From: Alphaproteobacteria bacterium
GTDB lineage: Bacteria > Pseudomonadota > Alphaproteobacteria > Rhizobiales > Aestuariivirgaceae
Length of the DNA stretch: 37,251 bases
Reading direction: 5' to 3'
Assembly (NCBI GenBank): GCA_026400595.1
Contig: JAPLOT010000287.1
Coordinates: 1-37,251, forward strand
The position numbers and the translations under genes were made by a program. How positions within the stretch are numbered: position 1 is the stretch's first letter; every line of letters begins with the position of its first letter. Under the pieces are notes generated by a model. It worked only from the letters and a program-made list of their open reading frames with translations. It was not told where the DNA came from and searched no databases. Below, piece by piece: positions 29,882 through 37,251 of this stretch.

Positions 29882-31993
29882 ATGACCTCTACACTCTGGC
29901 TGATCGTGCTCGCGGGCGCGCTCTCCATCGTGTACGGCATCGTCACCACGCGGAGCCTGATGGCTGCCGACGCCGGTACGGCCCGTATGCAGGAAATCTC
30001 CGCGGCGGTGCGCGAAGGCGCCCAAGCCTATCTAAACCGCCAGTACACCACCATCGCCATCGTCGGTGTGGTGATCTTCGTGCTGGCCTGGCTGCTGCTC
30101 GGCGTCTGGTCGGCCATCGGCTTCGCCATCGGCGCGGTTCTGTCGGGCGTCGCAGGCTTCATCGGCATGAACGTCTCGGTGCGCGCCAACGTGCGCGTGG
30201 CGCAGGCCGCGACCAAGTCGCTGGCCGGCGGCCTTGACCTCGCCTTCAAGGCGGGCGCCGTGACCGGCCTTCTGGTCGCAGGCCTCGGCCTGCTCGGCGT
30301 GACCCTCTACTTCGGCTTCCTAAAGGACTCGCTCGGACTTGATCCCACCGGCCGCACTGTCATCGACGCGCTGGTGGCGCTGTCCTTCGGCGCCTCGCTG
30401 ATCTCCATCTTTGCCCGTCTTGGCGGCGGCATCTTCACCAAGGGTGCGGACGTCGGCGGCGACATGGTGGGCAAGGTCGAGGCGGGCATTCCGGAAGACG
30501 ACCCGCGCAACCCGGCGACCATCGCCGACAACGTGGGCGACAATGTCGGCGACTGCGCCGGCATGGCGGCCGACCTCTTCGAGACCTATGTCGTGACCAC
30601 GGTGGCCACCATGGTTCTCGCGGCCATCGCACTTCCCGCCGAGTTCAAGCTCGCCGGCATGGTGCTGCCGCTCGCCATCGGCGGCGCCTGCGTGGTGACC
30701 TCGATCATCGGCACCTATTTCGTGAAGCTGGGCGCCAACAACAACATCATGGGGGCGCTCTACAAGGGTGTGATCGCCACCGGCGTGCTGTCCCTCGTGG
30801 CGCTCTACCCGGTCATCTCCATGGTCTTCGGCGGCATGGGTGTTTCAATCACGACGACCGATGCCACCTTCACCCCGATGCATCTCTTTGCCTGCGGCGT
30901 GGTGGGCCTGATCATCACCGCGGCGATCATCTGGATCACCGAGTACTATACCGGCACGGGCAAGCGCCCGGTCAACTCGATCGCCGAGGCCTCGATCACC
31001 GGCCACGGCACCAACGTGATCCAGGGCCTTGCGGTGTCGATGGAAGCGACCGCCCTTCCGGCCCTTGTCATCATTGCGGGCATCATCGTGACCTATCTGC
31101 TGGGAGGCCTCTTCGGCACGGCAGTTGCGGTCACCACCATGCTGGCGCTGGCCGGCATGATCGTGGCGCTCGACGCCTTCGGCCCGGTCACCGACAATGC
31201 CGGCGGCATCGCCGAAATGGCGGGCCTGCCCAAGGAAGTGCGCCACAACACCGACGCGCTCGACGCTGTGGGCAACACCACCAAGGCGGTCACCAAGGGC
31301 TATGCCATCGGGTCCGCCGGCCGTGGCGCGCTGGTGCTCTTCGCCGCCTATACGCAGGACCTCAAGACCTTCTTCCCGCAGGTGCCGGTCACCTTTGATC
31401 TGTCCAGCCCCTGGGTTGTGGTCGGCCTGCTCTTCGGCGGCCTGCTGCCCTACCTCTTCGGGGGCATGTCGATGACCGCAGTGGGCCGCGCGGCCCAGTC
31501 GGTGGTGGTCGAGGTGCGGCGTCAGTTCAAGGAGAAGCCGGGCATCATGGAAGGCAAGGAAAAGCCGGACTATGCCCGCGCCGTCGACCTGCTGACCAAG
31601 GCGGCGATCAAGGAGATGATCCTGCCCTCGCTGCTGCCGGTCCTGTCGCCCATCGTGGTCTACTTCGTGATCAACGCCATTGCCGGCCAGGCCGCGGCCT
31701 TCTCGGCGGTGGGCGCCATGCTCATGGGCGTGATCGTCACCGGCCTCTTCGTCGCCATCTCGATGACGGCGGGCGGCGGCGCCTGGGACAATGCGAAGAA
31801 GTCCTTCGAGGACGGCTTCGTCGACTCCAAGGGCGTGAAGCACTTCAAGGGCTCCGAGGCGCACAAGGCCTCGGTCACCGGCGACACGGTCGGCGATCCC
31901 TACAAGGACACCGCCGGTCCGGCGGTGAACCCGATGATCAAGATCACCAACATCGTGGCGCTGCTGCTGCTGGCGGTTCTCGCCGGGCACTGA
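29882..31993 (+). CDS. hppA: membrane-bound proton-pumping pyrophosphatase, K+-independent
   Basis: A 703-residue integral membrane enzyme with about 16 segments that couples pyrophosphate hydrolysis to proton export. The substrate site is read at about 187-228 (KGADVGGDMVGKVEAG, then DDPRNPATIADNVGDNVGDC). GNTTKAVTKGYAIGSAG at 464-480 has lysine at K468, where K+-dependent enzymes have alanine; this is the established mark of the K+-independent class. The ATG at 29882 has AAGGG ten bases upstream; the upstream in-frame extension runs through the leader hairpin and is unlikely. The coding sequence is very GC-rich with strong codon bias, fitting high expression. A strong terminator follows. 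Confidence 0.96.
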   Translation: MTSTLWLIVLAGALSIVYGIVTTRSLMAADAGTARMQEISAAVREGAQAYLNRQYTTIAIVGVVIFVLAWLLLGVWSAIGFAIGAVLSGVAGFIGMNVSVRANVRVAQAATKSLAGGLDLAFKAGAVTGLLVAGLGLLGVTLYFGFLKDSLGLDPTGRTVIDALVALSFGASLISIFARLGGGIFTKGADVGGDMVGKVEAGIPEDDPRNPATIADNVGDNVGDCAGMAADLFETYVVTTVATMVLAAIALPAEFKLAGMVLPLAIGGACVVTSIIGTYFVKLGANNNIMGALYKGVIATGVLSLVALYPVISMVFGGMGVSITTTDATFTPMHLFACGVVGLIITAAIIWITEYYTGTGKRPVNSIAEASITGHGTNVIQGLAVSMEATALPALVIIAGIIVTYLLGGLFGTAVAVTTMLALAGMIVALDAFGPVTDNAGGIAEMAGLPKEVRHNTDALDAVGNTTKAVTKGYAIGSAGRGALVLFAAYTQDLKTFFPQVPVTFDLSSPWVVVGLLFGGLLPYLFGGMSMTAVGRAAQSVVVEVRRQFKEKPGIMEGKEKPDYARAVDLLTKAAIKEMILPSLLPVLSPIVVYFVINAIAGQAAAFSAVGAMLMGVIVTGLFVAISMTAGGGAWDNAKKSFEDGFVDSKGVKHFKGSEAHKASVTGDTVGDPYKDTAGPAVNPMIKITNIVALLLLAVLAGH

Positions 31994-32019
31994 GCCCGAC
32001 AGCGATGTGATGCAAGCCA

Positions 32020-32054
32020 CCCCGTCCGGAGCGATCCGGGCGGGGTTTCATTTT
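32020..32054 (+). terminator. rho-independent terminator of hppA
   Basis: CCCCGTCCGGA (32020-32030) pairs with TCCGGGCGGGG (32035-32045) over 11 pairs with one wobble, with a GCGA tetraloop and TTTCATTTT behind. It lies 26 bp after the hppA stop and, read on the other strand, would also lie just after the convergent hydroxylase gene. Confidence 0.8.
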
Positions 32055-32064
32055 GGCGCAGCCG

Positions 32065-33054
32065 CTAGGACCCGCGCATCTGGCGGCGCTTCTTCATCGC
32101 CTCATGAGCTTCCGGCGTGCCGTCGTGGAAGGAGCCGAACCACTTGTCGAGCGGCACCATGCCGTCGGCGTAGTTCACTTCGAAGTATTTGTGATGCAGG
32201 TAGTGCGCATAGTACGAGACATCCATCGACGCCGTGCCGCCCAGTGCCAGCCGGTCGAAGCCGGTGTGGCCCTGTGCCGGCGCCAGGCCAAGCCGCGATG
32301 CCAGGTTGATCATGTGCACGGGGTGGGCAGGGATGAGGAAGAACAGCAGGATCGTCGAGAAATAGATCAGGTGTTCGAGCGGGTGCATCGACAGCCCCGA
32401 CCACGGCCCTGGGTTGACATTGCGGTGATGCAGCTTGTGGGCCACTTCGTAGAGCGGCGAAAAGTGGAGAAGCCGGTGGGCGAAGTAGAATCCGACCTCG
32501 TGGATGAAAGGCACCACGAAGAACATGGCGATGAACCAGACGGGATGATCCGCGAAGCTGATGAAGGGCGCGAAGCCGTTGGCATAGGCCCAGAGCAGCA
32601 GGACTTCATAGGCGGTCCAGATCGGCACGCCGCTCACGAGCGTGTGGAACATGTTGTCGTAGGTCTGGTTGCCGAAAAGGAAGGCGGATGACTCGCGCGG
32701 CCACTGGCGATTGTACTTGAAGGCCGTCTCCTGTTTCCGCCAGACATAGAGCCACAGATGCCAGGCACTGTAGACGAGAAGGGCCAGCACGAGGTTGCGC
32801 AGAAGGATGAGCCCGACCCAGCCCGGTTCGAAGTTCCGCATGTCATCGAGCGAAGGCGTCAGATAGCTCCAGATGAGCACAGCGCCGATGGCGTAGAGCG
32901 TGTTGCCGGGCAGCAGGTATCCGGGAAAGCCGAAGAACCACTTGAACAACTGGGCGGGCTGCGGCGGCCATTGAAAGGCCGGACCATAGCTGATGGGCGC
33001 CGTGGGCACCCAATTGCCGCGCCTGTCATCCGTTCCATAGGCCGAGTCATCCAT
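32065..33054 (-). CDS. sterol desaturase/fatty acid hydroxylase superfamily protein
   Basis: A 329-residue membrane di-iron enzyme with about four to six hydrophobic segments. The histidine boxes are H185-H193-H197 (HEVGFYFAHRLLH), H206/H209/H210 (HKLHH), H224/H228 (MHPLEH) and H284/H287/H288 (HYLHH). These define the superfamily that includes C-5 sterol desaturase, fatty acid 2-hydroxylase and carotenoid hydroxylase. The exact lipid substrate is unknown. The ATG at 33054 has GGAGGA seven bases upstream, and a good promoter (33084-33112) lies before it. It is divergent from mak, with a FadR-like operator between them, consistent with a link to lipid metabolism. Confidence 0.85.
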   Translation of the reverse strand: MDDSAYGTDDRRGNWVPTAPISYGPAFQWPPQPAQLFKWFFGFPGYLLPGNTLYAIGAVLIWSYLTPSLDDMRNFEPGWVGLILLRNLVLALLVYSAWHLWLYVWRKQETAFKYNRQWPRESSAFLFGNQTYDNMFHTLVSGVPIWTAYEVLLLWAYANGFAPFISFADHPVWFIAMFFVVPFIHEVGFYFAHRLLHFSPLYEVAHKLHHRNVNPGPWSGLSMHPLEHLIYFSTILLFFLIPAHPVHMINLASRLGLAPAQGHTGFDRLALGGTASMDVSYYAHYLHHKYFEVNYADGMVPLDKWFGSFHDGTPEAHEAMKKRRQMRGS

Positions 33055-33083
33055 CTGCAGATCCTCCGCGCGGCATCGCACGG

Positions 33084-33112
33084 ATTATTGCACTCCCGAC
33101 TGCGCCGGACAA
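33084..33112 (-). promoter_or_regulatory. sigma-70 promoter of the hydroxylase gene
   Basis: On the minus strand TTGTCC (33112-33107) and AATAAT (33089-33084) are separated by 17 bp. The expected start of transcription is near 33077, giving a short leader before the ATG at 33054. Confidence 0.6.
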
Positions 33113-33121
33113 TCTTGTCGA

Positions 33122-33134
33122 CTGGTCCGACCAG
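33122..33134. promoter_or_regulatory. FadR-like GntR-family operator
   Basis: CTGGTC-C-GACCAG is a perfect 13-base palindrome, matching the core TGGT-N3-ACCA of FadR-subfamily GntR regulators and very close to the E. coli FadR consensus. A further half-site CTGGTC lies at 33146-33151. The centre is about 50 bp upstream of the expected hydroxylase transcription start and 50 bp upstream of the mak ATG, so it could act on both. Confidence 0.6.
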
Positions 33135-33177
33135 ATGCTTGCATTCTGGTCGCTTGTGCTGCCAGTAAGGGCCAGCA

Positions 33178-34086
33178 ATGGGGTTGAGCATGCTGATCGG
33201 AATCGACTGGGGCGGGACCAAGATCGAAGGTGTAGCGATGGAGCCGGATGGTCGGGAATTGCTCCGGCTTCGCGAACCGACGCCGCGGCACGACTACCAC
33301 GGCTGCATCGCAGCCATCAGGACGATGATCGCCGCGCTGGAGGCGAGGACGGGACGAAGGGGTTCGATCGGCATCGGCATTCCAGGCTCGCTCGAGCCCA
33401 TCAGCCGCCTCGGCAAGGGGGCGAGCTCGACCTGGATCCTCGGCAAGCCGGTCGAGGCCGATCTCAAGTCCGCTCTGGCCCGGGACATTCGCGTGGAGAA
33501 CGACGCCGACTGTTTTGCCGCTTCAGAAGCTGTGGACGGGGCGGGGGCAGGCTACAACGTGGTCTTCGCCGTGATCCTCGGGTCCGGAGCAGGGGCGGGC
33601 ATTGCGGTGAACGGTCGGGCACACCACGGGCCGAACAACAGCGGCGGCGAATGGGGTCACAATCCGCTACCCTTTCCCGACACCACTGAAATCCCGGGCA
33701 AGGCCTGTTACTGCGGCCGCCATGGCTGCATGGAAACCTGGGTCTCGGGCCGTGCCTTCGAGGCGCAATATGCCGAGCACAAGGGCGTGGAACTCAAGGC
33801 CGCCGAGATCATGGACCTGAAGCGCAAGGGTGACCATCTCGCCAATCTGCTCTGGCAGTACTACATCGACCGCGTGGCACGGGGCCTCGCGACGGTCGTC
33901 AACACGCTCGACCCCGACGTTCTCGTCATGGGCGGCGGCATGTCGAATGTCGATGAACTCTACGACGACCTGCCGCCTGCGCTGGCCCGGCGGACCTTCT
34001 CGACGGTGTTCCACACGCCGATCATCCGCAACAGGCATGGCGATGCCAGCGGCGTGCGCGGCGCGGCCTGGCTGTGGAGGGACTGA
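33178..34086 (+). CDS. mak: fructokinase, ROK family
   Basis: A 302-residue ROK kinase. The ATP-binding GIDWGGTKIEG is at 8-18, the catalytic aspartate is D109 (ENDADC), and the zinc site has H161 (GEWGHNPLP) with C177, C179 and C184 (CYCGRHGCMETW). From memory the resemblance to E. coli Mak (manno(fructo)kinase) is strong, including the STW, EAVDGA and SGVRGAAWLW segments, so phosphorylation of fructose is likely. The ATG at 33178 has AAGGG seven bases upstream; ATG at 33190 is a shorter option. The next gene starts two bases after its stop. Confidence 0.88.
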   Translation: MGLSMLIGIDWGGTKIEGVAMEPDGRELLRLREPTPRHDYHGCIAAIRTMIAALEARTGRRGSIGIGIPGSLEPISRLGKGASSTWILGKPVEADLKSALARDIRVENDADCFAASEAVDGAGAGYNVVFAVILGSGAGAGIAVNGRAHHGPNNSGGEWGHNPLPFPDTTEIPGKACYCGRHGCMETWVSGRAFEAQYAEHKGVELKAAEIMDLKRKGDHLANLLWQYYIDRVARGLATVVNTLDPDVLVMGGGMSNVDELYDDLPPALARRTFSTVFHTPIIRNRHGDASGVRGAAWLWRD

Positions 34087-34088
34087 GC

Positions 34089-34871
34089 ATGTCGCTGACG
34101 CGCCGCTACGAATTCGGGCTCTCGCTGATCCGCGACGCGGGCGAGCTGGCGCTCGGCTACTTCAACAACCGCACCAGCCTTTCGATCCAGAGCAAGGGTC
34201 CGCAGGACATGGCCAGCGAGGCCGACCTCAATACCGAGCTGCTGGTCAAGTCGCGGCTTGCCGAGGCCTTTCCCGAGGATGCGTTTCTCGGCGAAGAAAC
34301 GGGGCGCACGGGCTTTGCGAAGGACCAGGGCATCTGGGTGGTCGATCCCATCGACGGCACGCAGCCCTTCATCTGCGGGCTCACGAGCTGGTGCGTGTCG
34401 ATCGCCTTCGTCAGCGGCGGCGCAGTGCAGTTCGGCATGGTCTACGCGCCCGCGCGGGACGAATTGTTCGCCGGCGGGGCCGGCCATGCGGCCACCCTCA
34501 ACGGGCAGCCGATCCGCGGGGCCCGTGCCGCTTCCGTGAAGGACGGGCTGATCGGCGCAGGCTTTTCGCCGAAGAGTGGCGTCGATCAGTTTCTCCCGGC
34601 CTTCGAGCGGTTCCTGCGCGCCGGCGGCATGTTCTACCGCGATGGCTCGGGTGCGCTGGGCCTCTGCTATGTTGCATCAGGCCGTCTCATCGGCTTCTTC
34701 GAGCCCGTCATCAAGTCATGGGACTGCCTCGGCGCCGTTGCCGTGGTACAGGCCGCGGGCCTCAGGACCAATGACTTCCTGGCGGGAGACGGTCTCTTCT
34801 CCGGAAACCCGATCATCGCCGGGAACGACGCGGTCTATGCCGAGTTGTCGGCGCTCGCCGGATATGCCTGA
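34089..34871 (+). CDS. inositol monophosphatase-family phosphatase
   Basis: A 260-residue metal-dependent phosphatase. The metal-binding motifs are E69-E70-T71, D86-P-I-D89-G-T in VVDPIDGTQPF, and W211-D212 in KSWDCLGA. The usual DPIDGTxNF reads DPIDGTQPF and the usual WDxAA reads WDCLG, small departures from the classic SuhB pattern, so the substrate may differ (inositol phosphate, histidinol phosphate, PAP or a sugar phosphate). The ATG at 34089 has GGAGG eight bases upstream inside the mak end; GTG at 34074 is less likely. Two bases separate it from mak, so they act as one unit. Confidence 0.87.
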   Translation: MSLTRRYEFGLSLIRDAGELALGYFNNRTSLSIQSKGPQDMASEADLNTELLVKSRLAEAFPEDAFLGEETGRTGFAKDQGIWVVDPIDGTQPFICGLTSWCVSIAFVSGGAVQFGMVYAPARDELFAGGAGHAATLNGQPIRGARAASVKDGLIGAGFSPKSGVDQFLPAFERFLRAGGMFYRDGSGALGLCYVASGRLIGFFEPVIKSWDCLGAVAVVQAAGLRTNDFLAGDGLFSGNPIIAGNDAVYAELSALAGYA

Positions 34872-34927
34872 CGCGCAGGACCGTGACGCTTGTTCCGGCG
34901 CCGGGCGCAATCTATCGTCCATCCATC

Positions 34928-35935
34928 ATGACCCAAGATGATTTCGAAGCTGCCAAGCGCTCCGCCGCCTCCTGGTATTGGTGGGGTATTCCCACGTTTT
35001 TCCGCTGCCCCTGGAACGAGGACCCGTCGCAATGCGATATCGCCCTGGTAGGCGTTCCGCACAGCAGCGGCAACGGCTCGACCGAGCGCGACCAGCACCT
35101 TGGACCACGCGCGGTGCGCAATGTCTCCGGCTTCTATCGCCGGGCCCACGGGGTCCACAACGTGGCGCCCTTCGAGCAATTGCGCATCAGCGACCTGGGC
35201 GACGTGCCATTGCCGGAGGCCATGAACAACGAGGCCTGCGTTCGCGACATCGAAGCCTATTTCGCGCGGCTGGATGCGGCCGGCGCGCGGCCGGTCGCAA
35301 TCGGCGGCGATCACTCGATCACCGGGCCGATCCTCAAGGCCATTGCCGGACCGGGCCGCAACCTCTCGGGCGGAAAGCCGGTGGCGCTGATTCACTTCGA
35401 CGCGCACACCGACAGTTACGAGAACATGCCGCACTGGCTGGGCGCAAAGCGTTCGGCGGCTCACTGGGCCGCCTACACGGTGCGCGAGGACGCGGTCGAT
35501 GCCGCGCGCAGCACGCAGGTCGGCATGCGCGGTCATCCTTCGGGCCTGATCCATGGCGGCAGGGTGGGCGGCAGCAGCGAGGCGCTGGGCTACCGCGTCA
35601 TCAAGATGGACGAGTTCGAGCGGCTTGGCGTGGATGCAACGGTTGCCATGATCCGCGAGCGCGCGGGCGAGGGCCCTTGCTACATCACCTTCGATCTCGA
35701 CTGCCTCGACCCCTCCGTGGCGCCCGGCGTGTCCAATCTCGAACCGGGCTTCGGCGGCTTCTCGATCCGCGAGGCGACGCGGTTGCTGCAGGGGTTGAAG
35801 GGGCTGGACATCATCGGTGGAGATGTCGTCTGCCTGATGCCGACCAAGGACAGCCCCAACAACATCACGGCACAGGTCGCCATGGTGATGATGTTCGAGA
35901 TCCTGACGCTGATCGCCTTGCGGAAGACCGACTGA
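34928..35935 (+). CDS. arginase/agmatinase-family ureohydrolase
   Basis: A 335-residue manganese enzyme of the ureohydrolase family. The ligands are H129 (GGDHS), D158/H160/D162 (HFDAHTD) and D256/D258 (FDLDCLDPSVAPG). The family includes agmatinase, guanidinobutyrase and guanidinopropionase. The loop after HFDAHTDSY reads AKRSAAHWA rather than the HGTPFRRA of agmatinases, so the substrate is uncertain. It begins 56 bp after the phosphatase. It has no other polyamine gene beside it, but a convergent amidohydrolase follows immediately, with adjacent stop codons. The upstream in-frame part is unlikely; the ATG at 34928 is preferred. Confidence 0.85.
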   Translation: MTQDDFEAAKRSAASWYWWGIPTFFRCPWNEDPSQCDIALVGVPHSSGNGSTERDQHLGPRAVRNVSGFYRRAHGVHNVAPFEQLRISDLGDVPLPEAMNNEACVRDIEAYFARLDAAGARPVAIGGDHSITGPILKAIAGPGRNLSGGKPVALIHFDAHTDSYENMPHWLGAKRSAAHWAAYTVREDAVDAARSTQVGMRGHPSGLIHGGRVGGSSEALGYRVIKMDEFERLGVDATVAMIRERAGEGPCYITFDLDCLDPSVAPGVSNLEPGFGGFSIREATRLLQGLKGLDIIGGDVVCLMPTKDSPNNITAQVAMVMMFEILTLIALRKTD

Positions 35936-37069
35936 TCAGGCGGGGTGCCACCACTTGCCGGCGATGACGACGCCGCGGCTGTTGATCCTGCGATCGCCAG
36001 TGAGATGCTCGCCGACGACATCGACGTAGTCGAACTCTCCCTCGTCAACCGACAGGATGGTCGCATCGCCGGCACATCCCGGCTTCAATGAGCCGAGCTC
36101 CGGCCGCTTCAGGGCGAAGGCCGCCGTCTCGGTGGAGGCCTTGATGACATCGGGCAGGCTCATGCCGAGGCACAGGAACTTCGACATGGTCGTGACCTGA
36201 TCGAAGGCCGGCCCATTGATGCAAAGCGCATGGACATCCGACGAGATCGTATCGGGCGGAAAACCGTTCGCCAGCATGGCGCGCGCCGTCTTGAAGGCGA
36301 AGGATCCCATGCCATGGCCGATGTCGAAGAGCACGCCGCGCCTGCGGGCGGCGAGGACAGCCGGCTTGACCGTGCCCTGAGCCGTGCAGGGCGCGTTGGG
36401 GAAGGGACGGAAGGCGTGCGTCAGGACATCGCCGGGACGCAGCCGCTCGATCACCTCTTCGTAGGATGGCGGCGGCTCGTCGATGTGGGCCATGAGCGGA
36501 AGCCCTGTCTCCTCGGCGACCTGCAAGGCAATGCCAAGCGGGGCGGCGCCCTGGTCACCGCTCGCGTGGCGTCCGACCCGCACCTTGATCCCCACGATCA
36601 CGTCGCGATTTGCATCTGCAACCGCGGCGGCGGTGACCGGGTCCATGAGGCGGATGTCCTCGCTCTCGCCAACCATGACGGTGTTGGAAAATCCGTAGAT
36701 GCCGGCATGCGAGACATGGAGATAGGCAAGGATCCGAACCTGCGAGCGTTCGATCACATGCCGACGGAAGCCCATGAAGTTGCCGGGTCCCGCCGATCCC
36801 GTGTCGACGGCGGTGGTGACCCCGCTGGTCCGGCAGAAGTCCTCGGCATCGATGCCGAGCGAGGTGCCACCCCAATAGACATGGGTGTGGAGATCGATCA
36901 GCCCCGGAGCGACGATAAGACCCGAGACATCGCGTACCACCGTGGAGGCATCTGATTTCACAGTCTCGCCGATTGCTGCGACCTTGCCCTGCGAGAACCC
37001 GACATCACAGACTCGATCCAGGCCCTGCGAGGGATCGATGACGCGCCCGCCACGCAGGATCAGATCCAT
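35936..37069 (-). CDS. amidohydrolase/deacetylase-family metallohydrolase
   Basis: A 377-residue amidohydrolase-superfamily enzyme. The metal motif is HTHVY at 61-65, the carbamylated lysine is probably K162 (GIKVRVG), and further histidines are H195 (MAHIDEPP) and H218 (THAFRPFPN); a conserved Asp sits in SSDVHAL. This combination fits the dihydroorotase-like group of amidohydrolases/deacetylases that act on N-acyl amino acid-like compounds, not dihydroorotase itself. It follows the BamE-like gene on the same strand by five bases, and its stop is adjacent to the stop of the ureohydrolase. Confidence 0.85.
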   Translation of the reverse strand: MDLILRGGRVIDPSQGLDRVCDVGFSQGKVAAIGETVKSDASTVVRDVSGLIVAPGLIDLHTHVYWGGTSLGIDAEDFCRTSGVTTAVDTGSAGPGNFMGFRRHVIERSQVRILAYLHVSHAGIYGFSNTVMVGESEDIRLMDPVTAAAVADANRDVIVGIKVRVGRHASGDQGAAPLGIALQVAEETGLPLMAHIDEPPPSYEEVIERLRPGDVLTHAFRPFPNAPCTAQGTVKPAVLAARRRGVLFDIGHGMGSFAFKTARAMLANGFPPDTISSDVHALCINGPAFDQVTTMSKFLCLGMSLPDVIKASTETAAFALKRPELGSLKPGCAGDATILSVDEGEFDYVDVVGEHLTGDRRINSRGVVIAGKWWHPA

Positions 37070-37074
37070 GGCGA

Positions 37075-37251
37075 CTACAGCTTGCGGCCCAGCATCGGTC
37101 CCGGCGTGGCACTGCCGCCGGTCTTGAGCAGGAGGCTGAGGATACTGGTGTCTTCTCCCATTACCACGCTCTTGCCCGAATTCACGTCGATGACCCGGCC
37201 GTCCTGAAGGCCGTACTGGGCAAAGCTCTGGACCTGGTCGTTCTTGTCGAA
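37075..37251 (-). CDS. bamE: BamE/OmlA-like outer-membrane lipoprotein, C-terminal part (cut by window edge)
   Basis: The last 58 residues of a minus-strand protein, starting FDKNDQVQSFAQYGL and ending MLGRKL. The VxSxxxYGLxDGxVID pattern followed by a Ser/Leu-rich ILSLLLKTGG end resembles the C-terminus of alphaproteobacterial BamE/OmlA, a lipoprotein of the outer membrane protein assembly machine. The N-terminal lipobox is outside the window, so this is only a resemblance. It is followed after five bases by the amidohydrolase. Confidence 0.5.
   Translation of the reverse strand, partial: FDKNDQVQSFAQYGLQDGRVIDVNSGKSVVMGEDTSILSLLLKTGGSATPGPMLGRKL

Noticed and set aside
31262..31320. K+-independent signature of the pyrophosphatase as a novelty
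   Set aside because: The Lys in GNTTK is the known mark of the K+-independent class and is common in alphaproteobacteria.
30845..32020. 391-codon minus-strand frame opposite hppA
   Set aside because: Rich in His, Arg and Gly as expected for the complement of hppA; it runs through the hppA terminator.
1..37251. Search for tRNA/rRNA genes, CRISPR arrays, transposases and phage genes
   Set aside because: None was recognised by reading both strands; small non-coding RNAs without a known pattern could still be missed.

Overview
The window looks like a chromosomal segment of a GC-rich alphaproteobacterium, most likely in the order Hyphomicrobiales. The support is a chain of housekeeping genes in a familiar alphaproteobacterial arrangement: topoisomerase IV subunit A (parC), an ALAS-type hemA with hemB, glyA-nrdR-ribD-ribE-ribH-nusB, a K+-independent membrane pyrophosphatase (hppA) and a BamE-like lipoprotein. 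The pair of a MarR-type regulator resembling LdtR and an L,D-transpeptidase resembling LdtP points the same way. I see no tRNA, rRNA, CRISPR array, insertion sequence or prophage gene.

Layout. 1-2884 (minus) is a transporter operon: two tandem paralogous MFS permeases and the 5' part of an EamA permease, joined by overlapping ends. 2997-7449 (plus) holds gloC, parC, two small exported proteins and an exported histidine phosphatase. 7453-11057 (plus) is an efflux cassette: an operator-bearing promoter, a TetR regulator that is frame-disrupted and probably broken, an HlyD-type periplasmic adaptor, an ABC ATPase and an ABC-2 permease, all overlapping or nearly touching.

11066-15152 is the least conventional part. 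It has a protein arginine methyltransferase-like gene resembling PRMT7, a PAS-like protein and an uncharacterised GNAT-like protein whose ends converge and overlap, two non-coding stretches of about 400 bp, and a second EamA permease. 15325-18065 carries bpt (N-end rule arginyl/leucyl transferase), a beta-hydroxyacid dehydrogenase and hemB.

18120-21891 is a cell-wall group: an extensin-like protein with a LAS-type metallopeptidase motif, ldtR and ldtP, the last with a long lysine-rich tail. Its terminator also contains an FNR/FixK-like palindrome just before hemA. glyA follows with an unusual basic N-terminal extension. 24732-29733 is a tight seven-gene operon (nrdR, ribD, ribE, ribH, nusB, an MFS permease and an rRNA pseudouridine synthase). 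hppA follows behind an inverted repeat in its leader and ends at a strong terminator.

32065-37251 is metabolic. A sterol desaturase-family hydroxylase and a fructokinase (mak) diverge around a FadR-like GntR operator. An inositol-monophosphatase-family enzyme and an arginase-family ureohydrolase follow mak, and an amidohydrolase and the end of a BamE-like gene face them on the minus strand.

Functional themes are heme synthesis (hemA, hemB), riboflavin and one-carbon metabolism (glyA, rib genes), peptidoglycan 3-3 cross-linking (ldtR/ldtP) and efflux. The observations I would check first are the PRMT7-like enzyme, the broken TetR regulator whose operator overlaps its own start codon, the basic tails on GlyA and LdtP, and the FadR-like site at 33122-33134. 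All function calls rest on motif recognition by reading, with no database search.
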